Shown: positions 25,582 to 33,564, counted from the first letter of the stretch. The stretch: 64,000 bases of DNA from Prochlorococcus marinus str. MIT 0919 (GCF_027359375.1 NZ_CP114779.1:186001-250000); one strand, 5' to 3'. A program made the numbers and translations. The notes: generated by a model not told the origin, from the sequence alone.

Positions 25582-26379
25582 ATGACAGTGATTTTTGTTG
25601 CTTCTTTTTTAATAGGACTATGCTTTGGCAGCTTTATTAATGTCCTGATTTGGCGACTACCTCGGGGTGAATCGCCAATATTACCTCGAAGTTATTGCCC
25701 CAGATGTAGATCTAGGCTTTTCTGGTTTGAGAATATTCCTATTGTAAGTTGGTTGATGCAAAAAGGTAGGTGTAATTCTTGCAATGGAGTAATTAGTCCT
25801 AGATACCCTATTGTTGAATTATTCACAGCACTATTATTTGTAATTTGTAATTTTAGTTATTTATATACTGAAGATATAAGATTAAACTTCTTTGTTTTGG
25901 TATCAGGTTGGATATTAGTATGTATTTTATTGTCGCTTACATTTATTGATATTACTCATTTAATACTTCCGCAGAGTTTAATAAGTCTTGGATATATGTT
26001 TGGAACTATTTATTTATTAGTTAGTTTAATTTACTTTAACTTTAATCTTTCTTATCTTTTTGATCATTTCTTAGCAGCATTCTTTTCTTATATAATATTT
26101 GAGTTTATTCGATTAGTAGGAAGACAAATTTATTCTAAGGAAGTTTTAGGCCAAGGTGATTCGAAACTGATTTCTATGCTTGGTTTATGGCTTGGAATTA
26201 AGTGCACTTATATAGCAATAGTATTGACTTTTATAATCTCTGCTACTTATGCAATCATAGGCCTAACTTTAAAAAAGATAGAGATAGGCAAACCATATGC
26301 CCTTGGTCCCTTTATAGCCTTCTCTGGATTCTTTGTGTGGATAGTTGGTTCTGAATTCTATTTTGCTAATTTCTTATAG
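25582..26379 (+). CDS. pilD: Prepilin peptidase / N-methyltransferase PilD
   Basis: 265 residues. The N-terminal methyltransferase part shows GLCFGSFINVLIWRLPRGES, then two CxxC pairs (CPRC and CNSC) that hold zinc. The aspartate protease part carries the catalytic Asp residues in LTFIDITHLILP and the GxGD motif in VLGQGDSKLISMLG. Six or more membrane spans are visible. It cleaves the leaders of the three prepilins in this window and methylates their new N-termini at the inner membrane. It is divergent from pilA, with starts about 57 bases apart. Confidence 0.95.
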   Translation: MTVIFVASFLIGLCFGSFINVLIWRLPRGESPILPRSYCPRCRSRLFWFENIPIVSWLMQKGRCNSCNGVISPRYPIVELFTALLFVICNFSYLYTEDIRLNFFVLVSGWILVCILLSLTFIDITHLILPQSLISLGYMFGTIYLLVSLIYFNFNLSYLFDHFLAAFFSYIIFEFIRLVGRQIYSKEVLGQGDSKLISMLGLWLGIKCTYIAIVLTFIISATYAIIGLTLKKIEIGKPYALGPFIAFSGFFVWIVGSEFYFANFL

Positions 26380-26472
26380 GGTTTTCAAGTAAGCAAACAT
26401 TGCAACCAATATAAGTACAAGATCATGTATCTAGGAATTAATAGCTTAATCCTGTTGGAATCAATTAATAAA

Positions 26473-26497
26473 AAAGCTCCCACAAAGTGGGAGCTTT
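26473..26497. terminator. Bidirectional terminator between pilD and the porin gene
   Basis: AAAGCTCCCAC (26473-26483) and GTGGGAGCTTT (26487-26497) make a perfect 11-bp stem with a three-base loop, flanked by A-tracts on one side and T-tracts on the other. It is placed to end both pilD (plus) and the porin gene (minus). Confidence 0.9.
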
Positions 26498-26534
26498 AAA
26501 TGTGAGGGGTTTTTATTGGCGAGAAAAGTGCTTC

Positions 26535-27890
26535 TTAGAACTTGAAGAAAGTTTCTACAGCAACACCAATTTCGTCATCAGCGTTAGCTACTTCGTTTGT
26601 GAAGAGGCCAGGCTGTATGGCGATACCATCAGCAATTTCCCAGTTGTAATAAACTTCGTATTTTGCTAGCTGGTTTGTCTCGTCGTCTACGCTTTGGTAG
26701 GCAGCACTAAGTGTGCCTGGACCGAATCCAGCATAATCAACTGCAATTGTCCAAGCTTCTTCATCAGCTGTACCTTCATTGTCTTTGGTGTCAAAACCAA
26801 AGCTGAATGTTGGGTAGTTGCCTTCTGGTGACCAATAAACACCATAACCCCATGAGTCATAGTCTGCATCGGAACCATTCTTGTCTCCTTCAGAGACAAG
26901 CAAACCACCACCCCAGGTGTCTCCGTCATAACCAAGTGAAGCTGTGATTACATCATCACCTTCTCTTGTACCAATACCATTATCAGCGTCGGAAGAGTCA
27001 GCACCTACGAAAGATAGAGATGCATTCCAGTCGTTAGCAAAATAATATGTAGCACCGACACCAGCTCCAGTTTCTGTACCACCTGTTGAATAAGGTTGGT
27101 TAGAAATGTAGAAAGCGTCTGAGTAAGTTGACAGTGTTGCTGAGATAACACCGTCTTGCTTCATTACAGGTCCAGCAGTAACTGTGAAGTCACCAACAGG
27201 GAATGTATATGAAAGCTCGTCAATGGTAAGAGCTTGGTTAGTTGTGCTCTCTGCACTATCTAAAGAAGCAAGAGGTTCAGTTCCTGAGTTACCAGCGATG
27301 ATTCTTGCGTCTAGTGAATCCTTACCTGTATAACTTGTAGTTAAGTTAAGACCGTAAGCATAAACAGAGTGAAGCTTTTCACCTGCAGTAGATCCGTCAA
27401 CAGCACCTAATGAGAAGACTGCGTCACCGGACATCAATGTGGTCGAAGAGAATTGACCAGCATTGTATTCGTTAAGTTTGTACTCAAGACCGTCTACACG
27501 TCCTTTAAGAATGGCCATTTCTGAACCAAACTCATTGGTAAGACGTGAAGCTTCAGAAGTTAAACCATGTCCGCTAGCCATTAGGCCACCATCAAGACAT
27601 GCATTAACTAATGCAGCAGCCTCAAAACGAGTAAGAGCTTGACCAGACTTAAGGCTCTGGCTGTAAGCATTATCTACACAACCATAGCTTTCACTAAGGT
27701 TCTGAAGAGCTGTATAAGCCCAATCTCCTGGTACAACATCAGAGAATTGAGCTGTGGTTTCAACAAGCTGTTCTTCGGGGTTGGCGTAATTTGCAACATC
27801 ATTGATGTTTACTTCAACTGCGTTAGCAGCCAAAGGTGCCACAAGACCCAAAGCAGCAGGAGCCACCAGCAATTGCTGGAATAGCTTCAT
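26535..27890 (-). CDS. Cyanobacterial SLH-domain porin
   Basis: 451 residues. A signal peptide ends near PLAANA. An SLH domain follows (FSDVVPGDWAYTALQNLSES, and LTRFEAAALVNACLDGG by ~105), then a short coiled coil (EFGSEMAILKGRVDGLEYKL). The remainder is a beta barrel with alternating strands and a terminal aromatic FKF, as in outer-membrane proteins. Family members form the main small-solute and ion pores of cyanobacterial outer membranes. The codon pattern is noticeably more GC-rich than its neighbours, consistent with high expression. It is flanked by a strong terminator and a consensus -10 box. Confidence 0.92.
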   Translation of the reverse strand: MKLFQQLLVAPAALGLVAPLAANAVEVNINDVANYANPEEQLVETTAQFSDVVPGDWAYTALQNLSESYGCVDNAYSQSLKSGQALTRFEAAALVNACLDGGLMASGHGLTSEASRLTNEFGSEMAILKGRVDGLEYKLNEYNAGQFSSTTLMSGDAVFSLGAVDGSTAGEKLHSVYAYGLNLTTSYTGKDSLDARIIAGNSGTEPLASLDSAESTTNQALTIDELSYTFPVGDFTVTAGPVMKQDGVISATLSTYSDAFYISNQPYSTGGTETGAGVGATYYFANDWNASLSFVGADSSDADNGIGTREGDDVITASLGYDGDTWGGGLLVSEGDKNGSDADYDSWGYGVYWSPEGNYPTFSFGFDTKDNEGTADEEAWTIAVDYAGFGPGTLSAAYQSVDDETNQLAKYEVYYNWEIADGIAIQPGLFTNEVANADDEIGVAVETFFKF

Positions 27891-27917
27891 TTGGATTCCT
27901 CACACTAAGGACACCCA

Positions 27918-27923
27918 ATTATA
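27918..27923 (-). promoter_or_regulatory. -10 box of the porin promoter
   Basis: A perfect TATAAT on the minus strand, 28 bases upstream of the porin ATG, leaving a short leader that contains GAGGA as ribosome site seven bases before ATG. The -35 region is not a clear consensus match, because a T-tract sits in the spacer. Confidence 0.6.
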
Positions 27924-28070
27924 GATATAAAAAAAAAGAAATCTGCTTTTGAGTATGCAGTTGCTGTAACGTCTACTGCATAAGTATGTGATAAATATTA
28001 CAATTATCAATTTGTAGAGGGTAGATTGAATCTTGAATACCCAGCCTGAAGGAACATGCTTGGAAGTTGA

Positions 28071-28101
28071 GAATATATAAAAAGCAATTTTTTATATATT
28101 C
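28071..28101. terminator. 13-bp AT-rich inverted repeat in the porin/28200 gap
   Basis: The 27891-28199 gap (309 bases) holds the porin promoter and this dyad. GAATATATAAAAA (28071-28083) pairs perfectly with TTTTTATATATTC (28089-28101). It lies downstream of the minus-strand gene at 28200 and may end it, although it has few GC pairs. No ORF is seen in the gap. Confidence 0.4.
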
Positions 28102-28199
28102 TCCTTAGGAGCCAATCTAATGATAAGACATTTTCTCGTTTAATATACTTAAGAACTCCCGATGATATTAATTAATCATTAGTTACTTGGTGGTGCAAG

Positions 28200-28394
28200 T
28201 CAAAGAGGATTTTTCTTTGATTCAAGATCTTTTCTTTTCTCATGAATAATTTCTAATTCTTCATATATAGCTTTTAGCTTCAGGTTGAGATGGTTTGAAG
28301 ACTCTAGATTCTCTAGGGAGGTCATGACTTTTAAAAGATTGTCTTTTGCCTCGACAATCATTCTGCACTCCCTACTTCCAGCTTCGTATGACAT
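28200..28394 (-). CDS. Small helical protein, unknown
   Basis: 64 residues from an ATG. The sequence is charged and helical with heptad-like spacing (LLKVMTSLENLESSNHLNLK, then EELEIIHEKRKDLESKK), so it may form a coiled coil. There is one cysteine near the start (SRECRM). No signal or membrane span is seen and no family is recognised. It stands alone upstream of a hairpin at 28071. Confidence 0.55.
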   Translation of the reverse strand: MSYEAGSRECRMIVEAKDNLLKVMTSLENLESSNHLNLKLKAIYEELEIIHEKRKDLESKKNPL

Positions 28395-28644
28395 TTTGGT
28401 TTGAATTTATTATTTTCTAAAAGATCTATTATTTTTAGATGTATCGGTTGATACTTCTATGACATAAAATTAACACTCTAAAGTGTATGGAACATGTCTT
28501 TTGCAATGAATGAATCTTATTAGCTCAAAAAGATTTGAGCTGTATGAAATAATTTACTGCTATTTCCTTTTCAGATTAGATTTTTACCCTATAGAAACAA
28601 CTACTAAGAAGGTAGTACTCATAAGGATCAGGCCAATTGCAGCC

Positions 28645-28761
28645 ATGGCAGTTAGCAAAGAGAAGTTCATGTGTAGTGAAGATCCTAAAGAAATTATAAA
28701 GCATGGATCGCACTTGGCGTATTTACGATTAAGAATTTTTAGGGATAGGGTACTATTTTAA
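28645..28761 (+). CDS. Possible 38-residue protein, unknown
   Basis: The upstream part of this frame (from 28510) reads like noise. From the ATG at 28645 the peptide is MAVSKEKFMCSEDPKEIIKH and ends LRIFRDRVLF, which looks more like a real short protein. It overlaps the 3' end of the convergent gene at 28739 by 23 bases. There is no clear ribosome site. The call is weak. Confidence 0.3.
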   Translation: MAVSKEKFMCSEDPKEIIKHGSHLAYLRLRIFRDRVLF

Positions 28762-29320
28762 TCTGTGAAAGTCTCCAATTTATAAACCTCCACCTATCCC
28801 AATAGGTTGTAATTGTTCTTCTTTGAGATTCAATATCTTTTTTTAATATAAACTTATTAATAGAAATGTAACCAAGAAAAATATCGTTCTCATTAGTCTT
28901 AGGTTTAGGTTCCTGGGAAATATTTGTATCTTCTCTATAAGATAAGTCATTAACACCTGAAATGCTTTTTGAATTAGCAAGACTTCCAGTATTTAGTAGA
29001 TAGTTTAAGCCACTAGGTGTGACAGTTGACTCTATTAATATGTTTGTAAGATTATTGATAATTGGCTCTAATAATATTAGTTCTAATGAAGAATATTTTC
29101 GTGATGAACTGTTAGAAGTAAGATTGGCAATGACAACCTTTTTTGCTTCTTTCTTTAGGCTTTCCCGTACTGTTTTGTAATTAATATATCTACTAGCAAC
29201 AACGCTATTTTTATCTTCAATTGCGTTTTTAAGTGAAATGATAGAAAAATATGGAGTGGCGTATAGATAACCACCAAAAACAATAGATATAAGAGATACT
29301 AAGTAAAATCTAATTCTCAT
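28739..29320 (-). CDS. DUF2939 family membrane-anchored protein
   Basis: 193 residues. An N-terminal hydrophobic segment (YLVSLISIVFGGYLYATPYF) is followed by ISLKNAIEDKNSVVASRYIN and TVRESLKKEAKKVV, the pattern of DUF2939. A disordered Asn/Lys-rich linker (~125-145) leads to a C-terminal beta part (YISINKFILKKDIESQRRTI and a Trp-rich end). The N-terminus is probably an uncleaved anchor, with the body in the periplasm. The function of the family is unknown to me. It lies 39 bases after the small gene at 29360 and may be co-transcribed with it. Confidence 0.7.
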   Translation of the reverse strand: MRIRFYLVSLISIVFGGYLYATPYFSIISLKNAIEDKNSVVASRYINYKTVRESLKKEAKKVVIANLTSNSSSRKYSSLELILLEPIINNLTNILIESTVTPSGLNYLLNTGSLANSKSISGVNDLSYREDTNISQEPKPKTNENDIFLGYISINKFILKKDIESQRRTITTYWDRWRFINWRLSQIKIVPYP

Positions 29321-29359
29321 AGGTTGAATTTCTATTTTGCCATTATTGATTAAATTTGA

Positions 29360-29578
29360 CTAAATTAAACCTTCTTCTTCTAATGTGCTCCTCATCCTCA
29401 TTGCTTGATTAACTTTGCCTGCAATAAATGGAATATGTGTAGCATACTTATTTAATTCTATACGCTCCTTTAGAGTTACATTTTCACCTTTCTCCAAATT
29501 TTTTATTATAATCTCTATCTTTCTTCTGGTTTCCGTAGTAAGCATTCTCATAAATGCATCAACAGTTTTTTTAATCAT
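29360..29578 (-). CDS. Small helical protein, unknown
   Basis: 72 residues, no signal or membrane span. The sequence is mostly helical and basic at the start (TTETRRKIEIIIKNLEKGEN), then VTLKERIELNKYATHIPFIA and an acidic end. It reads as a folded small protein rather than a random ORF. The family is not recognised. It precedes the DUF2939 gene on the same strand by 39 bases. Confidence 0.6.
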   Translation of the reverse strand: MIKKTVDAFMRMLTTETRRKIEIIIKNLEKGENVTLKERIELNKYATHIPFIAGKVNQAMRMRSTLEEEGLI

Positions 29579-29661
29579 AACGATAATTAATTAGAATTCA
29601 AATTTTTTTCTATTTTCTTTTGTTTTAAATTAAATTAGGCAGGTGGGAAAACAGGTTTCGT

Positions 29662-30039
29662 TTACTCAGAATCATCAGTTTTTATTCTTTCTAAGGTGTA
29701 CCTTATCTCTTCACCAATGATATCAGGGACTGTTATCTTGCAGGCTTTATCTAATTTCTCATTACAATTCTTGGTTGCTTTTTGTGTTTTCCAACTACAT
29801 GCCACCTCACTACTTGTTGAATCTTTAATTGTCCAGCCTTCATCTAAATAGCCTTGTATTGTGTCTTTGTTACACGAAATTGAAACCTCTAAAGTCTCTT
29901 TGACTTCAATTTTGTTTTTTATAGACTCTTTACCCAAGTTATTGGTTTTAAAATCTTCTATATAGTCTTTAACTGGACATCCAGCAATAAGGGTGGCTAT
30001 TGGGACTACAAATAAAAGTTTGAGATTTTTTCTATTCAT
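29662..30039 (-). CDS. Small lipoprotein, unknown
   Basis: 125 residues. The signal peptide (LKLLFVVPIATLIAGC) ends in a lipobox with Cys at about 21, so it should be lipid-anchored. The mature part has further cysteines (VSISCNKDT, VACSWKTQ, KNCNEKLDKACKI), enough for two disulphides, consistent with a periplasmic or luminal location. The segment GYLDEGWTIKDSTSSEVACS looks like one compact repeat-like domain. No family is recognised. Confidence 0.65.
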   Translation of the reverse strand: MNRKNLKLLFVVPIATLIAGCPVKDYIEDFKTNNLGKESIKNKIEVKETLEVSISCNKDTIQGYLDEGWTIKDSTSSEVACSWKTQKATKNCNEKLDKACKITVPDIIGEEIRYTLERIKTDDSE

Positions 30040-30133
30040 ATAGAATTTTAAAATTATATGTTTATATTACTACTTAAATTCCTTTTGAGCCTCTTGTAAT
30101 GCTTAGTCCTTATTATTTTTAGAGATATATTTA

Positions 30134-30331
30134 CTACTTCTTAGATTTTTTAGCAGATTTGGGGTCGACTACAGATAGTAATAACTCCATATCTGTCATT
30201 AGATTCTTTATTTCATCTGCTTCTGGTAGCTTTAGTTCATCTGTTACAGCAAGATGTATTGTCCTAAGCTCTGCCCTTAGTTTTTTAAGGTGTTTTTTTA
30301 CTTCCTCTTTTTTTTCTTTAGCTGTAGCCAT
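30134..30331 (-). CDS. Small basic helical protein, unknown
   Basis: 65 residues. It begins and ends with lysine-rich segments (ATAKEKKEEVKKHLKKL and PKSAKKSKK). Between them is a helical stretch, LHLAVTDEL-like in character (residues 24-55, with LPEADEIKNLMTDMELLLSV). It may be a coiled-coil or nucleic-acid-binding peptide, but this is inference. The start is an ATG at 30331. No family is recognised. Confidence 0.55.
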   Translation of the reverse strand: MATAKEKKEEVKKHLKKLRAELRTIHLAVTDELKLPEADEIKNLMTDMELLLSVVDPKSAKKSKK

Positions 30332-30448
30332 AGCTTTTAAAATTTTTGATAGATGTGAAAAAGTTAATTTATAATATTAACTTTATATTTTCTAACTGTA
30401 TCATAATTCTGTAGTTTAAGCTAATTTAGATTTTTTCAGAGTAGCGTT

Positions 30449-30590
30449 AAGGGAACATACTTGTTTTTGCTTTGTATAAGATTTTATCCCTTGCCTATGA
30501 AAAAATATGGGTTCCTGTGCTCGGCAGGTTTTTAAATCTATTTAGTTCCCTTATTGAAGGTGGGCAATCAAAGACTAAGCCAACCTTCAA
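30449..30590. ncRNA. Candidate structured RNA in the 30332-30626 gap
   Basis: The 295-base gap contains no convincing ORF; one 12-codon frame is present (MKKYGFLCSAGF). AAGGGAAC (30449-30456) is perfectly complementary to GTTCCCTT (30545-30552), which would close a ~90-base domain holding a CCTG/CAGG hairpin. Two bases later, TTGAAGGT-x-GGC and GCC-x-ACCTTCAA (30554-30590) form an 11-pair stem with one mismatch. The segment is locally more GC-rich than its surroundings. The strand is unknown. It may be an sRNA, a leader element or a coincidence. Confidence 0.35.
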
Positions 30591-30626
30591 GCTTCCCAGT
30601 GAATACAGAAAAAGTAATTAGTTAAT

Positions 30627-31034
30627 TTAATTGTTTAATAACTTCCCACCATTACAATAGTTTACTGCTACCGACTTAACTGAATTATTAGAGATTGAGC
30701 TCTCTTTTAATACATCCATACTTTCTCTAACGCAATCGTTCTGATTTTTTGTTAACTGTATTATTGGATAGCAATATATTAAAACTATACCTACAATCAC
30801 TATAAGCTTATTTGCTGCCAAATTTTCTTTAAAGTTATTAAACCCGTTCCTTTTTACTGCAAGTATTGAAATTAACCACTTTTCTGGTAATCCTAACTGG
30901 ACAAAAAATACCTCAACCCACAAAGGCAATCTTTTTTGATTTTTGTTTTTAGATAATATATGGTTCCTTTTCCCATTTTTTTCATTTCTATCTTCTGCCT
31001 TATCTTTTTTGGGGCTTGCCTTGGATTCACTCAT
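30627..31034 (-). CDS. Membrane protein with basic N-terminus, unknown
   Basis: 135 residues. The first ~45 residues are charged and disordered (SESKASPKKDKAEDRNEKNG). A hydrophobic patch follows (LPLWVEVFFVQLGLPEKWLI, possibly interfacial), then one clear membrane span (LIVIVGIVLIYCYPIIQL) and a polar end with two cysteines (NDCVRES and NYCNGGK). The C-terminal part could sit in an oxidising compartment with a disulphide. No family is recognised. Confidence 0.6.
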   Translation of the reverse strand: MSESKASPKKDKAEDRNEKNGKRNHILSKNKNQKRLPLWVEVFFVQLGLPEKWLISILAVKRNGFNNFKENLAANKLIVIVGIVLIYCYPIIQLTKNQNDCVRESMDVLKESSISNNSVKSVAVNYCNGGKLLNN

Positions 31035-31199
31035 TACTTTCTAGTTAATTAAATTAAATATATCTTGAATTTAGCGTTCATGAACACTAAAATTGTGATT
31101 TTTTAACTTTAACTCGATTTTCATGAAATCATAGGTACTAATTAATAAGCCTTGAATTTGGATAATATTTATTGTAATGTCAAAAAAAGCTTTATATCC

Positions 31200-31469
31200 A
31201 TGGCTAAAAAAAGAAGAAAGTTGTCTAAGGATTACGAAAAGCAGATTGCAAAGTCACTAAAGGACGTAGAGCTTATTTTGGCTAAAATCAATGACATACA
31301 GGAAGATGATATTAGGGATGAATATACTACAGCCTTTTATGCAGTCAAATCCAAACTTTCTTATATTAAATCTACATATGACTCGACTGGCTTTACCGAA
31401 GATTCAGATACTCTAATGCTTTTATATGAAGACTCATTAAAGAAATTTATAAATGAGTATGAAATTTGA
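31200..31469 (+). CDS. Small acidic helical protein, unknown
   Basis: 89 residues when started at ATG 31200 (MAKKRRKLSKDYEKQIAKSL). The frame extends to 31152, but those 16 residues look non-coding. The protein is helical with a basic start and acidic body (YTTAFYAVKSKLSYIKSTYD, then DTLMLLYEDSLKKFINEYEI). There is no signal or membrane span. Its stop overlaps the next start by 4 bases (ATGA), so the two genes are coupled. Confidence 0.6.
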   Translation: MAKKRRKLSKDYEKQIAKSLKDVELILAKINDIQEDDIRDEYTTAFYAVKSKLSYIKSTYDSTGFTEDSDTLMLLYEDSLKKFINEYEI

Positions 31470-31894
31470 TGTCACTTTTTACTAAATTAACAAGAGATAA
31501 CATTTTTATTATAGTTGTCAACATATTTCTTTATTCTGATTTTAATTTTGCTTTATCCTCATCTCTATTCTCTAATCATAATCTTGTAGCATTTAATCCA
31601 CTTTCAAATTCTATATTACTATCAAATGCTACAACTAAGAAGAAAAACTTACCTAATTTTGGGCCCTTAATCATTTATTCAAATTATATTAGATCACAAG
31701 GAAACAATACTATTTTCCCTGTTTCATCAAAAACGGGTAACCTTTTTTACATAGCAATAAACTGTCCTAAAAGACTTATAAATGTTACTTCTAGCGACCT
31801 TTCCTGGCTTGGCTGGGAAATGCCTAGGTTGGAATTTGAGAAAATCATGGTAGATTATATTTGTAATCACTCAATAAAAATAGTAGATAATTAA
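31466..31894 (+). CDS. Secreted protein, unknown
   Basis: 142 residues, or 141 from a second ATG. The N-terminal hydrophobic segment (NIFIIVVNIFLYSDFNFALS) looks like a signal peptide or anchor. The mature part has GPLIIYSNYIRSQGNNTIFP and ends with SWLGWEMPRLEFEKIMVDYI plus two cysteines (NCPKRL and YICNHS). I do not recognise the family. Translational coupling to the upstream gene suggests related roles. Confidence 0.6.
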   Translation: MMSLFTKLTRDNIFIIVVNIFLYSDFNFALSSSLFSNHNLVAFNPLSNSILLSNATTKKKNLPNFGPLIIYSNYIRSQGNNTIFPVSSKTGNLFYIAINCPKRLINVTSSDLSWLGWEMPRLEFEKIMVDYICNHSIKIVDN

Positions 31895-31912
31895 ACTCTT
31901 CAAGTTAGATTT

Positions 31913-32146
31913 TTACTTCTTATAAGGTATAACTCTTATTCTAATAGGACCACCTTTCTTATTATCACTATTCTTAATCTTTTTTAGACTCTCAAACTCT
32001 CTAACGCACATTGTGTAGTTTCTTGAGCGTTTGCAAAAACGTATTATCTCTATCTTCTCTATTGCGTAAGTTGGCATACAATAGTTGAATCCTATAAGAA
32101 TTAATAAGATAGAGCAATATGATTTTTCCATTTTTCTTATCATCAT
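31913..32146 (-). CDS. Small secreted basic protein, unknown
   Basis: 77 residues, with alternative ATGs at residues 2 and 6. The signal peptide (CSILLILIGFNYCMPTYAIE) has a cleavage site after TYA. The mature ~48 residues are basic and contain two cysteines (RFCKRSRNYTMCVREF), likely a disulphide. It is a small exported peptide of unknown function, convergent with the 31466 gene with 18 bases between. Confidence 0.55.
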   Translation of the reverse strand: MMIRKMEKSYCSILLILIGFNYCMPTYAIEKIEIIRFCKRSRNYTMCVREFESLKKIKNSDNKKGGPIRIRVIPYKK

Positions 32147-32224
32147 GAATTAATTATAATATTTTTTAATTCTAATAGCTACTAATATTATTTCTTGTTT
32201 TCATTTGCATTCTTGCGTTATAAA

Positions 32225-32503
32225 CTAATCATTAATATTATTTGCTATAAGTTCCTCTAGCTCTGGCTTGTCAAGACTTGCAATTATGTAGACAACTTGA
32301 GCCATTGACCCCTTCCTTGCAATTAGTTTATATCCACCAAGCACCTTTCTAGTTACTCTTAATTCCAGTCTAGGGCGTGCCTTCTTCCCATTTGAAATTA
32401 CCGCAGGAGTTATTGATTTTATCTTTTCATTTTTTGAAAGTTTTTTTAGGATTTTTATTAGGCCATTTATATGTGTGCTGTGATTTAGTACGACCCTTCC
32501 CAT
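32225..32503 (-). CDS. DUF2103 family protein
   Basis: 92 residues. MGRVVLNHSTHINGLIKILK, a central VTRKVLGGYKLIARKGS and QVVYIIASLDKPELEELI match my memory of DUF2103, a small family found in cyanobacteria and annotated as metal-binding in some databases. The histidine in NHSTH is conserved in that motif. No signal or membrane span. It is divergent from petN with about 80 bases between. Confidence 0.75.
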   Translation of the reverse strand: MGRVVLNHSTHINGLIKILKKLSKNEKIKSITPAVISNGKKARPRLELRVTRKVLGGYKLIARKGSMAQVVYIIASLDKPELEELIANNIND

Positions 32504-32584
32504 TTTTTTTGGTTTTTCTTAATTTGCCTCCCAATTTGAATATAGCTTTTTTGATGCGCTATAATTTTAAAAAATAGGTCTAAA

Positions 32585-32686
32585 ATGCTATTTACTTTCG
32601 CTTGGGCTTCTTTAGCTGCTATCTTTACCTTTTCTATAGCTATGGTAGTTTGGGGTAGGAATGGTGATGGAACAATTGATTTCTAA
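32585..32686 (+). CDS. petN: Cytochrome b6f complex subunit VIII (PetN)
   Basis: A 33-residue single-pass membrane protein, too short for most ORF lists. The span and its end ([20 protein letters not shown] then WGRNGDG) match PetN, whose family signature is a W-A/G-x-L-x-x-x-F-T-F-S-x-x-x-V-V-W-G-R run. PetN is a small subunit needed for the b6f complex that links the two photosystems. A second small ORF overlaps its 3' end in another frame. Confidence 0.93.
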   Translation: MLFTFAWASLAAIFTFSIAMVVWGRNGDGTIDF

Positions 32687-32834
32687 CTTTTTTGATTATA
32701 TCTTTAATCTTAGTTTAAGCTCATATATATCATTCTTGGTTATATTTTTGCTTCTATTTATAACCTTTTCTATTATTTACCTTACTTTTATTGATTTCAA
32801 AGACAAACGAAGAAATAAAATTCCTAACAAATAA
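32667..32834 (+). CDS. 55-residue membrane protein overlapping petN, unknown
   Basis: Starts inside petN's last codons (ATG 32667; an in-frame ATG at 32661 is possible) and ends at TAA 32834. I checked each codon of this frame. One long hydrophobic span ([20 protein letters not shown]) is preceded by a polar start ([18 protein letters not shown]) and followed by a basic tail ([11 protein letters not shown]). The 20-base overlap suggests coupling to petN. Function unknown. It converges on psb29 with 6 bases between. Confidence 0.55.
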   Translation: MEQLISNFFDYIFNLSLSSYISFLVIFLLLFITFSIIYLTFIDFKDKRRNKIPNK

Positions 32835-32840
32835 TTTTAA

Positions 32841-33509
32841 TTATTCTGTGTTAGCTTCTTGATTTTCCTTCTTTTCTTTAGATCTCCTTTTCTCGTCTTT
32901 TATATTTAGTTGTATAAGTTCCAGCGCTTTTTCAATTTTATCTATGTTGCTTTTATATATACTTACATCTTTATCAAACCTTTCTTTCTTTATACCGATA
33001 TAACTACTCAAGTCTCTTATGAGAGTATCGTCTTGACTGCTTGTTTTTAGCACATCCATGGCCTCATAAAATTTGAACAATCCAATAGCAATAATTCTTG
33101 AGTAATGATTATTCACCTTAATAATACCTTTTATTAAATTAGCTTCTTCTTTGTTTTTATTCCCCTTAGAAGCGTCTTTTATTTCTTCAATACTTATTTT
33201 ATTGGCTAGATCTTTCGCATTATTTGAAAAGTCTTGGATCTTTTGGAATGATAATCCTGTTGCTTTGCAAATTGCTGGAAGAATTTTTGACTTCTGTGTT
33301 TCAGGTTGATATCCTTTTGAGAATTCGTTGAAAATACTTGTTAAACCTAGTGAAAACATACCATCTGGTTCGAAATCTTCTTGGTGGCTTAAAAGATTTA
33401 ATTCAACGATCAATTCGTCAATAAGTCTTCTATAGACTGCAGGAACAACAAAAGGGAACTCCTTGTGGAATATGGCTTTACTTTCAGATACAGTTTGTCT
33501 TTCACCCAA
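32841..33509 (-). CDS. psb29: Thylakoid formation protein Thf1/Psb29
   Basis: 222 residues. It shows the family's N-terminus: TVSESKAIFHKEFPFVVPAV, YRRLIDELIVELNLLSHQED and a glycine-tyrosine region (SLGLTSIFNEFSKGYQPETQ). The C-terminal third is a basic coiled coil (DKDVSIYKSNIDKIEKALEL), normal for the family. Psb29 supports photosystem II biogenesis and interacts with FtsH proteases in other cyanobacteria; an ftsH gene is nearby. It is divergent from clpP with a 55-base gap. Confidence 0.93.
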   Translation of the reverse strand: MGERQTVSESKAIFHKEFPFVVPAVYRRLIDELIVELNLLSHQEDFEPDGMFSLGLTSIFNEFSKGYQPETQKSKILPAICKATGLSFQKIQDFSNNAKDLANKISIEEIKDASKGNKNKEEANLIKGIIKVNNHYSRIIAIGLFKFYEAMDVLKTSSQDDTLIRDLSSYIGIKKERFDKDVSIYKSNIDKIEKALELIQLNIKDEKRRSKEKKENQEANTE

Positions 33510-33564
33510 TTTCTTAATTTAATTCTTAAAAGACCATAGCTCTACGACTTGGCTAGCTAATATC

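Noticed and set aside
28510-28644. Upstream part of the plus-strand ORF at 28510-28761
   Set aside because: The residues look like noise; only the segment from ATG 28645 was kept as a weak candidate.
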